64,000 bases of DNA from Gammaproteobacteria bacterium (GTDB lineage Bacteria; Pseudomonadota; Gammaproteobacteria; Pseudomonadales; Pseudohongiellaceae), in NCBI GenBank assembly GCA_021773355.1, contig JAJFKE010000023.1, positions 620,001-684,000 of the forward strand, given 5' to 3'. Under the pieces are notes generated by a model. The model saw only the letters and a list, made by a program, of their open reading frames with translations. It searched no databases and was not told the DNA's origin. A program made the translations under genes and the position numbers. Shown in pieces: positions 45,074-55,524 of the stretch; the stretch's first letter is position 1; each line of letters opens with the position of its first letter.

Positions 45074-46057
45074 TTATTCTTTAGGCGTACCATCTCCGTT
45101 CATACCCATAGACTCGTAACGCCGCCAGCCTGCCAATATACCGGCCAAGCCATGATTGCCCTCATGACAGGCATATTCGTAAATCGGATCTTCGATGCGG
45201 CGCATGGGCAGTCTTGCCGACCAACTTACGTCCCAGGTATTAGGATCTTCAACCGTAAAGTCATAATCGAGGGTATTAGCATCTATCCAGGTGAAACGCT
45301 CTTCTACTTTCATGGCCTGTGAAGTATTTCTCCAGCCAATGGGGTAGTAGTAGTTCTGCGTATTGATTACAAGCGTGTCCCCATCCCAATGCGCGATGGA
45401 GTCCCCTTCCCACTTAAGTTGTCGAGTGTGATGCTCATCGTCGAAGCGAATGATACGTGCATGATGAATCATCTCGCTAAGTATCATCACATGATCTTTG
45501 GTTTGCACCAATTGCATATTGTTATTGTATGAACCGGAAATCATCGGTGGCCCCGTGCGTGCGTTCATTATGCAACGGTCATTCAAAGTACGGGCTTCAG
45601 GCCCCTCGCTCAGTCTGCGCATCTCGGAAATTTCAGCCGAACGCTGCTTCCCCCTGGCATTCAGCTCAGGAACACGACCGTTGGGTGGATCGTAAACCAG
45701 TGAAGTTCGGCGATCAGAGATGGTTTCGACACCGCGTTCATACCAGAATTCATTATAGGAAATCACACCGGGTGGGTAACCGGCACCACCGACTGAATCG
45801 ATAATCAAATCGCGGTTCTGGCGCCTGTTCTCGAAGGCTGCCCATTCCTTGGCCTCCTCTTCGGTTAATGTTGCCTTGTCGGCCAGCTCCGGTGGCCGAT
45901 TAAGAGGAGTGAGAGTTCTAAAGGTGTAGGTTCCCTGAAAGTCTGGCACACCATGTTCGGTGCGTGGAATATCGGAAGATTGGGCGAGTAATGCTGGAGC
46001 GGCGAATAAGCCACAAACAAGCAGGCTTAGTGGTTTTTTCAGGATTCTTTTGTTCAT
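45074..46057 (-). CDS. Exported protein of unknown function
   Basis: Starting at the ATG with GGAGG upstream gives MNKRILKKPLSLLVCGLFAA and a signal peptide ending ALLAQ. The mature part has TEHGVPDFQGTYTFRTLTPL, RCIMNARTGPPMISGSYNNN, EMIHHARIIRF and WDGDTLVINTQNYYYPIGW. It has the same overall plan as the exported protein at 17.2-18.0 kb, though sequence similarity is limited. An HHARIIRF-type motif followed by WEGDS is conserved in this kind of protein. Function unknown. Confidence 0.65.
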   Translation of the reverse strand: MNKRILKKPLSLLVCGLFAAPALLAQSSDIPRTEHGVPDFQGTYTFRTLTPLNRPPELADKATLTEEEAKEWAAFENRRQNRDLIIDSVGGAGYPPGVISYNEFWYERGVETISDRRTSLVYDPPNGRVPELNARGKQRSAEISEMRRLSEGPEARTLNDRCIMNARTGPPMISGSYNNNMQLVQTKDHVMILSEMIHHARIIRFDDEHHTRQLKWEGDSIAHWDGDTLVINTQNYYYPIGWRNTSQAMKVEERFTWIDANTLDYDFTVEDPNTWDVSWSARLPMRRIEDPIYEYACHEGNHGLAGILAGWRRYESMGMNGDGTPKE

Positions 46058-46151
46058 GTAATCCTCCGTATTCTTGTTGTTTTGATTAGTAGATTTCACC
46101 TAATGTAACCAAGATTCGGTTCCTTGGCTATTCTTAATGGCCACAGTAAAC

Positions 46152-47819
46152 TTAGTTTTGGTAGAGCAGTTCACCACCTACATAGGTTTGTTCGATCTCG
46201 ATATCCATAATCTCTTCCGGATCAACGCTGAGGATGTCCTTAGACAGTACTATCATATCCGCCAACTTGCCTGGTTCTAAGGAACCCTTTATGTCTTCTT
46301 CAAAACCAAGATAAGCACCCTTAATAGTATAGCCCTGAATCGCTTCTTCTATAGTTATTGCTTCATCGGCCCCGAAGACACGACCACTCATGCCCTTGCG
46401 CGTTACCGCCGCATAAATTCCCACCAATGGACCGATCGGTAGAATATCGCTGGAGATAGCCACGTGAATTCCATGATCCATGGGCGAGCGAATCGGATTA
46501 TTGTGCTCCAACCTCCAGCCATCGAGATTCGCTACATATCGCCCCTCCAGGGTATAGGTGAAATTTGGTTGTTGAGTGATGTGGATATCGTGTTCTGCCA
46601 TTTTTTCCATGGTGGCGTCGGAGGGTCGCATAGAAAAATGGTTGAGATAGTTACGATGATCCTCGCGCGGGTTTCTGCTTAGCGCATCGGCCAGAGTATC
46701 TACCACCAACTCGATAGCCGCGTCGCCGATCGCATGAATGCCCATCTGCCAGCCGGCGTCATGAATTTCATTGATCAGGCTAACCAATTCCTGTTCCGGC
46801 ATATTGAGATATCCACGATAGTCACCTTGATCAAGATAAGGTTCTTTGGTGAAGGCAGCAGGACCGGTGAAACCGCCATCGGCAAAGATTTTGATGGGGC
46901 CAATCTTCAAGAAGTCGTTGCCGTCACCAACCCTCGCCTTCAAGTCTTGAATCGCCTGTGGATTGTTCCATTGAAACTGCAGCGCAGATCTGGGCAGTTT
47001 TACTCCGGGCTTGGCGTATAACTCTTCGAACATCTCATAGTCTCGGGGAGTCTTTGAGGCATCTGTGATACTGGTTATTCCTTTACTGAGCAAATCGTTA
47101 AGATTAACTTCCAGACTGACTATCAGTTCCTCGTAGGTTGAATCGGGAACAAGACGGCCAACTATGCCCTGCCGCTCCCGTATGATGCCGTTGGCAACAC
47201 CATTCTCATCACGCTCGATCACGCCTCCCTCGGGGTCTGGGGTCGCATCGGTAATTCCGGCAAGCTCCAGTGCTAAAGTGCTAACAACTGCACTATGGCC
47301 TCCAGCTCGGGTGAAAGTAATGGGATTATTCGGAGCAGCTATATCGAGATCGCCTCTAAGGGGCTTGCGACCCTCTGCCAATTCATCCTCTGACCAACCG
47401 TAGCCGGTAATCCACTCTCCTTCGCCCAGCTCTGCTGCCTTGGCGCGGATTAAGTCTTGCATTTCGGTGATGGAAGAAACTTCACTAAGTTCGATATAAC
47501 GGCGAGGTCGACCACGAATATGGGTGTGGGAATCGATAAAGCCGGGGATAACAGTCTTGCCTGCAAGGTTCTGAATATTCTCAGCTTGATATTTTTCCAA
47601 CAGCGAGGCATCGCCAAGTTCAACAATACGACCGTCATTCACCACTACGGTATTGTGGATACCGAACGCCTCATCGATGCTCACGATCTTTCCATTATTC
47701 AGTATTAGGTCGACAGCAATCTTTTCTGCGGCATCATTAGATTGTTGCTGCTCTGGCTGACACGCCGCCAACACGACTACTAAACCAAGGAGAACAAAAA
47801 CATTGCTGTTATTTTTCAT
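46152..47819 (-). CDS. Lipoprotein amidohydrolase (YtcJ-like, amidohydrolase 3)
   Basis: 555 residues. A lipobox (LVVVLAACQPEQ) anchors it. The metal site begins VIPGFIDSHTHIRG (HxH). The later ligands are GIHAIGDAAIELVVD (His) and the FADGGFTGPAAF segment. It has the TNAH-type pattern of amidohydrolase family 3. It hydrolyses amide or related bonds in the envelope; substrate unknown. It may form a unit with the class III aminotransferase upstream on the same strand (94 bases apart). Confidence 0.83.
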   Translation of the reverse strand: MKNNSNVFVLLGLVVVLAACQPEQQQSNDAAEKIAVDLILNNGKIVSIDEAFGIHNTVVVNDGRIVELGDASLLEKYQAENIQNLAGKTVIPGFIDSHTHIRGRPRRYIELSEVSSITEMQDLIRAKAAELGEGEWITGYGWSEDELAEGRKPLRGDLDIAAPNNPITFTRAGGHSAVVSTLALELAGITDATPDPEGGVIERDENGVANGIIRERQGIVGRLVPDSTYEELIVSLEVNLNDLLSKGITSITDASKTPRDYEMFEELYAKPGVKLPRSALQFQWNNPQAIQDLKARVGDGNDFLKIGPIKIFADGGFTGPAAFTKEPYLDQGDYRGYLNMPEQELVSLINEIHDAGWQMGIHAIGDAAIELVVDTLADALSRNPREDHRNYLNHFSMRPSDATMEKMAEHDIHITQQPNFTYTLEGRYVANLDGWRLEHNNPIRSPMDHGIHVAISSDILPIGPLVGIYAAVTRKGMSGRVFGADEAITIEEAIQGYTIKGAYLGFEEDIKGSLEPGKLADMIVLSKDILSVDPEEIMDIEIEQTYVGGELLYQN

Positions 47820-47912
47820 AGTTTATCCTTTCTACCTTTGCAATTTCTGTTTGGCGAAACCGGTATTGACTGCAGTTGAAGAACCAAAAACATCCATTTA
47901 AGAATGTTATTC

Positions 47913-49262
47913 CTACAACTGCAATAGCTTTTCTTCACGGGCAAATTTCAGTGTTGCATCCAGGGCGGCGGCAAACTTCTCCACCATCTCATCGAGCTGT
48001 GCGTCTTCAATAATCAAAGGCGGGCAAAATCCTACCGAGTTGCCAGCAACGACCCGTAGTAATAATCCCGCCTGCTGGCAGGCGCGCTGCGCGAAGGCAC
48101 CGACGCGACCGTCGGCGAATGCCATTCCTGTTTCCTTGTTAGCCACCAACTCAACCGCGGCAATCAGGCCTTTGCCTCTCACCTCCCCTACCAATGGATG
48201 GGATGAAAATTCCTGTAAACGAGCCTGCAGGATGGCTCCAGCCTGCGCTGCCCGATCATATAAGCCATCGCGCTCATAGATCTCAAGCGCCTTAAGTGCG
48301 GCGGCGCAAGCGACCGGATGACCGGTGTAAGTATAACCGTGACCAAACACACCAACTTCGGCACTTTGTTCGATCATCGCTTCGTACATATTGCCGGGGA
48401 TGACAGCGGCACTTATCGGAATATAGGCCGAAGACAGCTGCTTGGCAAAACTCATTAGGTCTGGCGCTATACCCATGGTGGTGGACCCGAAATCATTGCC
48501 GGTTCTACCAAAGCCACAAATCACTTCATCGGCCCAGAACAGAATATCGTGTTGCGCCAATAGCTCCTGAACTCTAGCGAAATAGTTAGCCGGGGGCACG
48601 ATGACGCCACCAGCACCCATAACCGGCTCCGCAATAAAAGCCGCGATAGTATCGGCGCCCTCAGACAAAATAAGCTGCTCGAGGTTTCCAATAATGCGGG
48701 AAACGAATTCGTCTTCGGTTTCTTCTGCGACTCTTTCTCGATAGTAGTGAGGGCAATCAGCGCGCAGAATGCCCAAGGCATCCACCGGCAAATCGAAATG
48801 ACTGTGCATAACCGGCAGTCCAGTTAACGCTGCTGTGGCTAAGGTTACGCCGTGATAGCCGCGATCCAGAGCGATTATTTTCTTCTTGCTGGGCTTGCCG
48901 ATGGCATTGAAATAATAACGCAGCATCTTGATCTGCGAGTCGTTCGCTTCGCTACCTGAGTTGCTGAAGAAGAACTTGGCGTTTTCTATGGGTACCCTAT
49001 CGGCCAGCTTATCCGCCAGATCCATTGCCAATTGATGAGTTCGGCCACCAAACAGCTGACTATAGGAGAGTATATTCAATTGCGTGTTGATCGCGGCGAT
49101 CATCTCCTCATTGCCATAGCCTAATGCAGAACACCAAAGACCGGACAGACCTTCCAAATACTTGTTCCCATCCTGGTCGAAGACATACACGCCCTTACCC
49201 CGGACAATATTGATCTGCTCGATGGCTTTTAGATTGGTGACAGGGTAGATGACTGAAGACAT
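47913..49262 (-). CDS. Class III aminotransferase (PLP-dependent)
   Basis: About 449 residues from the ATG with AGGA 6-7 bases upstream (SSVIYPVTNLKAIEQI). PLP-fold signatures: FFSNSGSEANDSQIKML, DRGYHGVTLATAALTG, FIAEPVMGAGGVIVPP, WADEVICGFGRTG, and the lysine in LMSFAKQLSSAYIPISA. It transfers an amino group between an omega-amino acid or amine and a keto acid such as pyruvate. The exact amine is unknown. It starts 8 bases after the preceding secreted hydrolase gene. Confidence 0.87.
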   Translation of the reverse strand: MSSVIYPVTNLKAIEQINIVRGKGVYVFDQDGNKYLEGLSGLWCSALGYGNEEMIAAINTQLNILSYSQLFGGRTHQLAMDLADKLADRVPIENAKFFFSNSGSEANDSQIKMLRYYFNAIGKPSKKKIIALDRGYHGVTLATAALTGLPVMHSHFDLPVDALGILRADCPHYYRERVAEETEDEFVSRIIGNLEQLILSEGADTIAAFIAEPVMGAGGVIVPPANYFARVQELLAQHDILFWADEVICGFGRTGNDFGSTTMGIAPDLMSFAKQLSSAYIPISAAVIPGNMYEAMIEQSAEVGVFGHGYTYTGHPVACAAALKALEIYERDGLYDRAAQAGAILQARLQEFSSHPLVGEVRGKGLIAAVELVANKETGMAFADGRVGAFAQRACQQAGLLLRVVAGNSVGFCPPLIIEDAQLDEMVEKFAAALDATLKFAREEKLLQL

Positions 49263-49269
49263 AGGAATC

Positions 49270-50901
49270 CTAATTATCGACGACTTCAAACTCTAACACT
49301 TGCAAACCGTTCTGCCCATCTTCGGAGGTATAGCGGAAGTAGACGTTGTACTGCGGATCATTGATATTGAACGGGAGTATTTTCAGACCGGGCAGGTACA
49401 ACAAGGAGTCTTCTGCAAAAAACAGAGGGCGGTGCTGCCAACTGGTAGTATTCACCACGCTTTCAACATTTGCTATTGCAAACAGGGAATTCCCAGGCGA
49501 TGGTGGAAGCAGCTGTAGATTATAGCTTTCCGCCGAATTGCTAAGCTGAAGTGACTCAATGGTAACGATGCCAGAAGCAGCATCGAAGCTATTGTTGCCC
49601 AGAGTAGCCGTTTTATCACTACGGGGAAAGCTGGATAGTGTGTCGCCAATTTGATAAGTCGGGTCATAGCGGCACTGCGTTGGATCGCTGTTAGCTTGTT
49701 GGCAGCTAAGCAAGATGTCCTGCGCTGTTGGCTGTGCATCTGTATCGACCCAGTTGATTAAACTATTCCAAGCTGCCAAACCCTCATCATCACTAAAGCC
49801 ACAATGGCTCGCCTCCTGTTCAACCACAATCGCAGTAGTGAGCTGAGCGGAACCGACCAGGTTTTTCAATACCTGTTGGTTCTCTACCTTGACCAGCCCA
49901 TCACGGGAAGTGTGAATGGATAGCAATTTAGTGGCTCCGATATTTCCATTCGGAGAATAGTTCTCCAGGAACAGGTTTCGCGCCGAGGGCAAAGCGGCAT
50001 TGCGCTGCACCAAGGCATTAATCTCTTCATCGCCGTAGTCGACTCCAACATTGTCAAACGGTTTTAGGCCATTTAACTTATTCGTATCGTTCACCAGATT
50101 TGGAATTTCGAATACAGCATAACCAAGGTCTAACAATAAGAAGTCGATCTCGGTACCGGTAACACTGAGAATTTTATTCAGCCTCTGATTTTGTTCAGGA
50201 CTACGAAATAATTCAGGAAAAGGAATGTCCGTAAGTTCAGTTGAAATATAGCCGGTACAGCGTTCCAGCGAGTCCAGAAAATCGATCTCGCCAGTAATCG
50301 GTTCAGGCTGCTCATACCAGTTTTCTGTCGGTAATTTTGCCGATGGTTCATCACTGCACACAGCCTCATACACCATGCGCAGATCGAATGCATCGTACCA
50401 GTTAGCTGCACCGGCAACCGCACCACAGAACAGCAAAGCTCCATCCACTGCGGGAATTAACCCCGCTTCTAAATCGCGGATACTGACAATGCCGCCGAGT
50501 GAGCCTCCCTGAATAAATAGTTTCTCCGGCTGCCCTACTAATTCTACAAACTTTTCGAACAGCTGTTGATTATCGATATGGGAATTAAATACGGCCCAAC
50601 CAGTTTGGCTATAACTGGAGGCAGCCATGGCATAGCCCTGCGAAAGCACTATGTCTTCCAGCGGACCTAAAGAGGGATTCGATTCCGGGGCAGTAGCGGT
50701 GTAACCTTGATAGCCGTGATTCCAGATTACCAGGCCTTTCTCGGCGGACCAGTTATCTGGAACCGCGATGGAATAGAATGCACCAGTGTCAGTCTGTCCC
50801 TGAAACTCGGTAATTTGTGCTGCCGATTGCTGAAAACTGAACAGCACTGCACACAGACAGATAAAGCCGTGCTGGCAGTGCTTAGAAAAGAGTCTGAACA
50901 T
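49270..50901 (-). CDS. Secreted alpha/beta-hydrolase, esterase-like
   Basis: A signal peptide (FICLCAVLFSFQQSAAQ) is followed by an alpha/beta-hydrolase core: GLVIWNHGYQGY, then nucleophile motif IQGGSLGGIVSI. Asp (HTSRDGLVKVENQQ) and His (EASHCGFSDDEG) candidates complete the triad. About 120 C-terminal residues form an unrecognised beta-rich domain. I start at M10 of the open frame; the ribosome site is weak. It probably hydrolyses an ester outside the cell. Confidence 0.72.
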   Translation of the reverse strand: MFRLFSKHCQHGFICLCAVLFSFQQSAAQITEFQGQTDTGAFYSIAVPDNWSAEKGLVIWNHGYQGYTATAPESNPSLGPLEDIVLSQGYAMAASSYSQTGWAVFNSHIDNQQLFEKFVELVGQPEKLFIQGGSLGGIVSIRDLEAGLIPAVDGALLFCGAVAGAANWYDAFDLRMVYEAVCSDEPSAKLPTENWYEQPEPITGEIDFLDSLERCTGYISTELTDIPFPELFRSPEQNQRLNKILSVTGTEIDFLLLDLGYAVFEIPNLVNDTNKLNGLKPFDNVGVDYGDEEINALVQRNAALPSARNLFLENYSPNGNIGATKLLSIHTSRDGLVKVENQQVLKNLVGSAQLTTAIVVEQEASHCGFSDDEGLAAWNSLINWVDTDAQPTAQDILLSCQQANSDPTQCRYDPTYQIGDTLSSFPRSDKTATLGNNSFDAASGIVTIESLQLSNSAESYNLQLLPPSPGNSLFAIANVESVVNTTSWQHRPLFFAEDSLLYLPGLKILPFNINDPQYNVYFRYTSEDGQNGLQVLEFEVVDN

Positions 50902-51038
50902 GGCCACACCAATTCGAAGAGCATTCAAACAAAACTAAGAGAATAGCTGGAGTCTGTCAAATAGGCGTTCTGCTTTTGGCGCCAGATCTGCATTTGCTCT
51001 CTGCGCATCGATGCCCGCCTCGTCACTTCAGAGAATGC

Positions 51039-52118
51039 TTATTCTGCTTCGACAAAGCCTTTCCAGCTGGACATATAGGCGATGAACTTGTCGGAGAGCC
51101 CTTGTTCTGCAAGATAGGCACGGGATACCGGGTTCTCAACAGGCTTAAAATCAGGATCTTCATGATAGCGATTGGGAAAATCGTGATGCAATATGGCGGC
51201 GCGGCCCAAGATCACAAAATCGACGCCCTCTGCCAATATTCGTTCCGCTTCTTCCGGGCTGCGGATTTTGCCGGCCACACCCAGACGCACATCGCCGCGG
51301 TCCAATTCTGTAAAGTAGGAAAGCAGAGCACGCCCCTGCATGGCTTCTTCGTTGGGTTCCTTGAATACGTCCCACAATGACATATCCAGGAAATCAATCT
51401 GCCCGGAGCTCATCAATTGCTGTGCGAGCCCCTGTATCTCAGACAAGACCATACCGAAGCGCTCAGGAGACAACCTCACACCAACTATAAAATCATCTCT
51501 GCACCGCTTGCGTATGCCATCCAGAATTTCGAAGAAGATGCGACTTCTGTTTTCCAGTGACCCACCGTACTGGTCTTCCCGATGGTTTATATCACTGCTT
51601 AGAAACTGGCAGAGTACATAACTGTGTGCGCCGTGAATCTCGACACCATCAAATCCTGCCTTTTCCGCTCTCACGGCCGCCGCAATAAAATCGCCAACCA
51701 GTTGTTTGACCTCCTCTGTACTAAGGGCTCTGGCTCCGGTTTTTTCATCATCGGAAGGGCATACAGGCGCAGCAGCAATCAACTCCTGGGGCGAACGCAT
51801 GCCGGCATGATGCAGCTGGCAGATAGCGACACTGTCATGTGCCTTTATGGTCGCCGCCAGGTGAGTTAATCCTTCCAGGTGAATGTCGGAGAACACGCCT
51901 AACTGACCCGGGAACCCCTGCCCGATGGCCTGCACATGGGCAGCACAAGTCATGGTGAGTCCGAAGCCACCCTGGGCACGCATGGTCAGCCATTTGAATT
52001 CCTCATCGGAGAGCACGCCATCTTCGTGACTCTGACAGTTGGTTAGCGGCGCCAGCATGAATCGGTTTTTCATGGCGGGGCCACGACTAAATGTCAGGGG
52101 CTGAAATAGTTGACTCAT
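51039..52118 (-). CDS. Old Yellow Enzyme-family NADH:flavin oxidoreductase
   Basis: About 359 residues. FMN-binding TIM barrel with MLAPLTNCQSHEDG, HAGMRSPQELIAAAPV, FIAAAVRAEKAGFDGVEIHGAHSYVLCQF, SSDINHREDQYGGSLENR and RLSPERFGM. There is no 4Fe-4S domain, so it is a stand-alone ene-reductase type. It reduces alpha,beta-unsaturated carbonyls with NAD(P)H. I use the ATG at MSQLFQPL (AAGGAAG upstream). Confidence 0.88.
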   Translation of the reverse strand: MSQLFQPLTFSRGPAMKNRFMLAPLTNCQSHEDGVLSDEEFKWLTMRAQGGFGLTMTCAAHVQAIGQGFPGQLGVFSDIHLEGLTHLAATIKAHDSVAICQLHHAGMRSPQELIAAAPVCPSDDEKTGARALSTEEVKQLVGDFIAAAVRAEKAGFDGVEIHGAHSYVLCQFLSSDINHREDQYGGSLENRSRIFFEILDGIRKRCRDDFIVGVRLSPERFGMVLSEIQGLAQQLMSSGQIDFLDMSLWDVFKEPNEEAMQGRALLSYFTELDRGDVRLGVAGKIRSPEEAERILAEGVDFVILGRAAILHHDFPNRYHEDPDFKPVENPVSRAYLAEQGLSDKFIAYMSSWKGFVEAE

Positions 52119-52340
52119 TACGGGTACCACTTCCTTTTTCGATAGTAGAGACAAAATATTGTAGGGACAAAAATCAGGCGCAAGAGTACTATTTTAAACG
52201 CCCAAGTGAAACTGCTTAAGCTACCAGCCTGAATACAACCTTGTTGGATTCACGTAGACTACGTGTCTCTAAATTTGAGCAGATGAGCATTCGCCGAAGC
52301 GAAGCTTGAACGTTACCGCGAACAAGAACAAGGAGAGCAC

Positions 52341-54203
52341 ATGAAATTTACTCGACAAAGCGCCCTGGTTTGCAGCCTGCTGAGCTGCCTTTGTATTGGC
52401 TCAGCATCGGCCCAGGCTCCAGATGCGATTTCTTCAGGTAGCGAGTGGCCTCACTATCGAGGCAATTTTTCTGGTACCGGTTTCTCACCACTGCAACAAA
52501 TTAATCAGTCAAATGTGGCAAACCTGCAGTCTGCATGGAACTATTCATTACTCGCCAACGCCCTAAACAGTGATGACAATCCGCGACAGCCAAACTCCCA
52601 GGCAACTCCCATCGTCGTCGATGGGGTAATGTATCTGCCGGCTGCCGATCGGGTAATTGCCCTCGACCCTGTCAGCGGCGAAGAACTCTGGACGCATCGG
52701 GTAACGGAGAGCGTTGCCTCCAGGCGTGGCGTTTCCTATTGGCCCGGCGATAATGGCGCGCGGCCGCGCATCCTGTATACGGCAGGACGAAGATTGGTTG
52801 CTCTGGATGCAGCAACCGGCGAGCTCGCCAATGAGTTTGGTGAATCCGGCGAGATTGATATGCAGATTCCCTATAACTCGGTTGCTATGGTTTTTGAAAA
52901 TACGGTAGTTGTAGGCGCTAACACACCGAGAGGAGCCATCGGAGGCATCGGCAATGGCAGAGCCTTCGATGCACGCAGTGGTGAAAAAGTGTGGGAGTTC
53001 GAGTCGGTGCCACAACCCGGCAGCCTCGGACACGAGACATGGGAAGGCGATAGCTGGCAGGGCAGATTGGGTGCCAATGCCTGGCCCTTCTATTTTACCG
53101 TCGATGAGCAGCGGGGCTTAATCTTTCTACCGCTGGCATCACCCATCCCGTTTGGTTATGGCGGCGATAGAGCGGGCAACAATCTATTTTCCAACTCCCT
53201 GGTGGCTGTAGATATTCGCAGCGGCGAATACCGCTGGCATTTCCAAACCATACACCACGATCTATGGGATCACGACCCACCGGCACCGCCTGCACTGTTC
53301 GAAATCGAAAAAGATGGCGAAGCAATTCCAGCCTTGGGCGTAACGACAAAATCGGGTTACCTGTACTTGCTCAATAGAGAAACCGGTGAGTCTATTTTCG
53401 ACATCGAGGAACGCGCAGTACCCGCTAGCGATGTTCCCGGAGAAGAGACTTCACCCACGCAACCCATTCCAGTCAATCCGCCTGCACTTGCCCGAGTAAG
53501 TTACGACCCATCGGATCTAGTGACTGCTGCAGACACATCGGCAGAACACGCCGCCGCCTGCGCAGAATTGCTCGGAATCTCCGGAGAGGTAACTAATGCC
53601 GGCCCTTTCACACCCTGGGCCTATAGGCCCAACGGTAGCGGCAATAACACCACGCTATTATTTCCAGGGCTTACCGGCGGACCCAATTGGGGTGGAGTTG
53701 CCTTCGATCCAAACACGAAATACGCCTTCGTTTTTGCTGGCGATATCGGTAGTTTCGGCTGGGTTGAAGAAGCCGAAGATGGCGCAGACTACCCAATGCA
53801 AAGACGCGGCCCAAGACCCGGAAACTTCCAGGTAGAAATTGATGGCATGCAGCTGCCTTGCCAGAAACCACCCTGGGGCACCCTGTCTGCCGTGGACACC
53901 AGCACCGGCGATATCGCCTGGCAACAGGCGATTGGTCTAAGTACTGTACTGCCAGAGAATAAACAGAATACCGGCAGACCCGGACGCGCGGCAGCTCTTG
54001 TAACTGCCGGTGATTTACTGTTTATCGCCGCTACTGATGACAACCGCATGCGCGCCTTGGATACTGCCACAGGTCGACAGTTATGGGAAACGACGATGGC
54101 AAAACGCGGCAACGCGAATCCCATGACCTATTTGGGTAGAGACGGAAATCAATACGTGGTGATCAGTGCAACCGATACCTTATTGGCTTATCGATTACCC
54201 TAG
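52341..54203 (+). CDS. Secreted PQQ-dependent dehydrogenase-like quinoprotein
   Basis: 620 residues with a signal peptide (SLLSCLCIGSASAQA). The eight-bladed propeller is recognisable: SEWPHYRGNFSGTGFSPL, TPIVVDGVMYLPAADRVIALDPVSGEELW, FQTIHHDLWDHDPPAPPALF, GYLYLLNRETGESIF, FTPWAYRPNGSGNN and MRALDTATGRQLWE. Family members oxidise alcohols or sugars with PQQ and Ca2+ and pass electrons to the respiratory chain. There is no cytochrome c domain. GGAGAG precedes the ATG. Confidence 0.88.
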   Translation: MKFTRQSALVCSLLSCLCIGSASAQAPDAISSGSEWPHYRGNFSGTGFSPLQQINQSNVANLQSAWNYSLLANALNSDDNPRQPNSQATPIVVDGVMYLPAADRVIALDPVSGEELWTHRVTESVASRRGVSYWPGDNGARPRILYTAGRRLVALDAATGELANEFGESGEIDMQIPYNSVAMVFENTVVVGANTPRGAIGGIGNGRAFDARSGEKVWEFESVPQPGSLGHETWEGDSWQGRLGANAWPFYFTVDEQRGLIFLPLASPIPFGYGGDRAGNNLFSNSLVAVDIRSGEYRWHFQTIHHDLWDHDPPAPPALFEIEKDGEAIPALGVTTKSGYLYLLNRETGESIFDIEERAVPASDVPGEETSPTQPIPVNPPALARVSYDPSDLVTAADTSAEHAAACAELLGISGEVTNAGPFTPWAYRPNGSGNNTTLLFPGLTGGPNWGGVAFDPNTKYAFVFAGDIGSFGWVEEAEDGADYPMQRRGPRPGNFQVEIDGMQLPCQKPPWGTLSAVDTSTGDIAWQQAIGLSTVLPENKQNTGRPGRAAALVTAGDLLFIAATDDNRMRALDTATGRQLWETTMAKRGNANPMTYLGRDGNQYVVISATDTLLAYRLP

Positions 54204-54511
54204 GGATTATGGAAAAGCTGGGATGAATTTGAGGATTCGCTAAGGGTTGTAGCAATGATTGGGCAGTTTTAAGAGTCGGCTTTGTGCCAGAAACGAAAGA
54301 CCGTGCTAGTGAGCTGTATGCCGCGAAAGTCGATGTCGGCTAAGATGAACGATGAATATCTATATCCGTCTGTTTGTGGCTTCTTAATCTATCAAGTTAC
54401 ATACAAGCTCTTCCTAGATTTCTCTCGCGACCAATCTGTACCGAAGTTGCTTATTGAAAAAGCCATACGTCTTAGTGCCACCCCAATTCAGTTATCTGCT
54501 AGAATCAAAAT
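54204..54511 (+). other. Gap upstream of the CPBP protease
   Basis: No convincing gene, RNA or repeat is visible. An open frame of 77 codons ends within the start of the CPBP gene but its composition is not gene-like. Confidence 0.4.
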
Positions 54512-55303
54512 GTGAAAAACTCACACTCCTTTTACGATACATCAAGCTCCTTCTTCGCACTCACCCTGCTTTTGTCGTGTCCTTTTTATATCCTTTATAT
54601 ACTGGCCTCCACCACCACATTGGGTACACCTGATTTGGCGCCGCTGTACATTGCCCTGTTCACCATCGCCCCCATCTCGTCTGCAGGAATATTAACCTAT
54701 AAACGGAATGGCAGGCGGGGCTTGAAGCGACTCATTTACAGGATATTCGATTGTAAGAAGATCACTCATGCCCAATGGTATTGGGTTATTGTTTGCCTAT
54801 CGCCTCTGTCTTTCCTTGTTGCATTGGTTTGGCTGGTGTTGATGGGCATGTCGGTTCCACCCGCACTGGTTCCCCTTGTGGCCTTGCCAGTGCTTATTCC
54901 TTTCTTTTTCCTCTTGGCCGCCACTGAAGAAGTTGGCTGGATGGGCTATGCATTCGAATCCTTGCAAACGAAATATTCGGCATTACAAGCTGCCACATTT
55001 TTGGGATTGTTCTGGGCGTTGTGGCACGTCCCGTTTTTTTACTACCTGTTCCCGGATACCTTTGATCTATTTGCTCAGTTGCTCACACTGGTGGCAACGC
55101 GCATACTGATTGCATGGATTTTTATTCACAGCGGAAAGAGTGTTTTCGCGGCTATTTTATTTCATGCCAGTAGCAACATTGCCTTGATGTGTTTTCCCCT
55201 TATCAAGAGTGTTTCGCCGTGGGGGTCGGTCATTTATTGCGGCCTCACCATTGCCCTTACTACGGCAGCGTTGCTTTTTCGGAAGATCGATCCCTTGGAA
55301 TAA
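54512..55303 (+). CDS. CPBP-family intramembrane protease (Abi-type)
   Basis: 263 residues, about eight membrane helices. Motif 1 is AATEEVGWMGYAFESL (Glu-Glu, with Met where Arg is usual); motif 2 is FWALWHVPFFYY (His); motif 3 is LFHASSNIAL (His). Prokaryotic CPBP members process membrane proteins or give bacteriocin self-protection. The start is GTG. Note its position right before the repeat/IS cluster. Confidence 0.83.
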   Translation: MKNSHSFYDTSSSFFALTLLLSCPFYILYILASTTTLGTPDLAPLYIALFTIAPISSAGILTYKRNGRRGLKRLIYRIFDCKKITHAQWYWVIVCLSPLSFLVALVWLVLMGMSVPPALVPLVALPVLIPFFFLLAATEEVGWMGYAFESLQTKYSALQAATFLGLFWALWHVPFFYYLFPDTFDLFAQLLTLVATRILIAWIFIHSGKSVFAAILFHASSNIALMCFPLIKSVSPWGSVIYCGLTIALTTAALLFRKIDPLE

Positions 55304-55320
55304 AAAACAGGGAGAATTCT

Positions 55321-55341
55321 AGGGTCAGGTCTCCATCTGCA
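55321..55341 (+). repeat. Solo arm of the AGGGTCAGGTCTCCA palindromic element
   Basis: An exact copy of the left arm of the neighbouring element, separated from it by AGAATTCTAG and preceded by the same GAATTCT. It has no matching right arm. Confidence 0.8.
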
Positions 55342-55359
55342 AGAATTCTAGAGAATTCT

Positions 55360-55431
55360 AGGGTCAGGTCTCCATCTGCACGCCTTCAACCCTATTACGG
55401 GATCATAATGTGCAATTGGAGACCTGACCCT
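55360..55431. repeat. 72-bp palindromic element (MITE/REP-like)
   Basis: Arms starting AGGGTCAGGTCTCCA (55360-55380) and ending TGGAGACCTGACCCT (55411-55431) pair, with TGCA inside each arm. The middle 30 bases are not paired. A decayed relative lies at 59670-59728. Confidence 0.85.
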
Positions 55432-55524
55432 AATAACGTATACGATTTCATATCACTCTCGAGTGGGTATTTTTGTTATCACCGACGAATTAGGGTGGCC
55501 TAAATAGTTTTTCAACAGTATCTA

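Noticed and set aside
54282..54515. 77-codon frame upstream of the CPBP gene
   Set aside because: No ribosome site, unusual residue composition and no recognisable motif.
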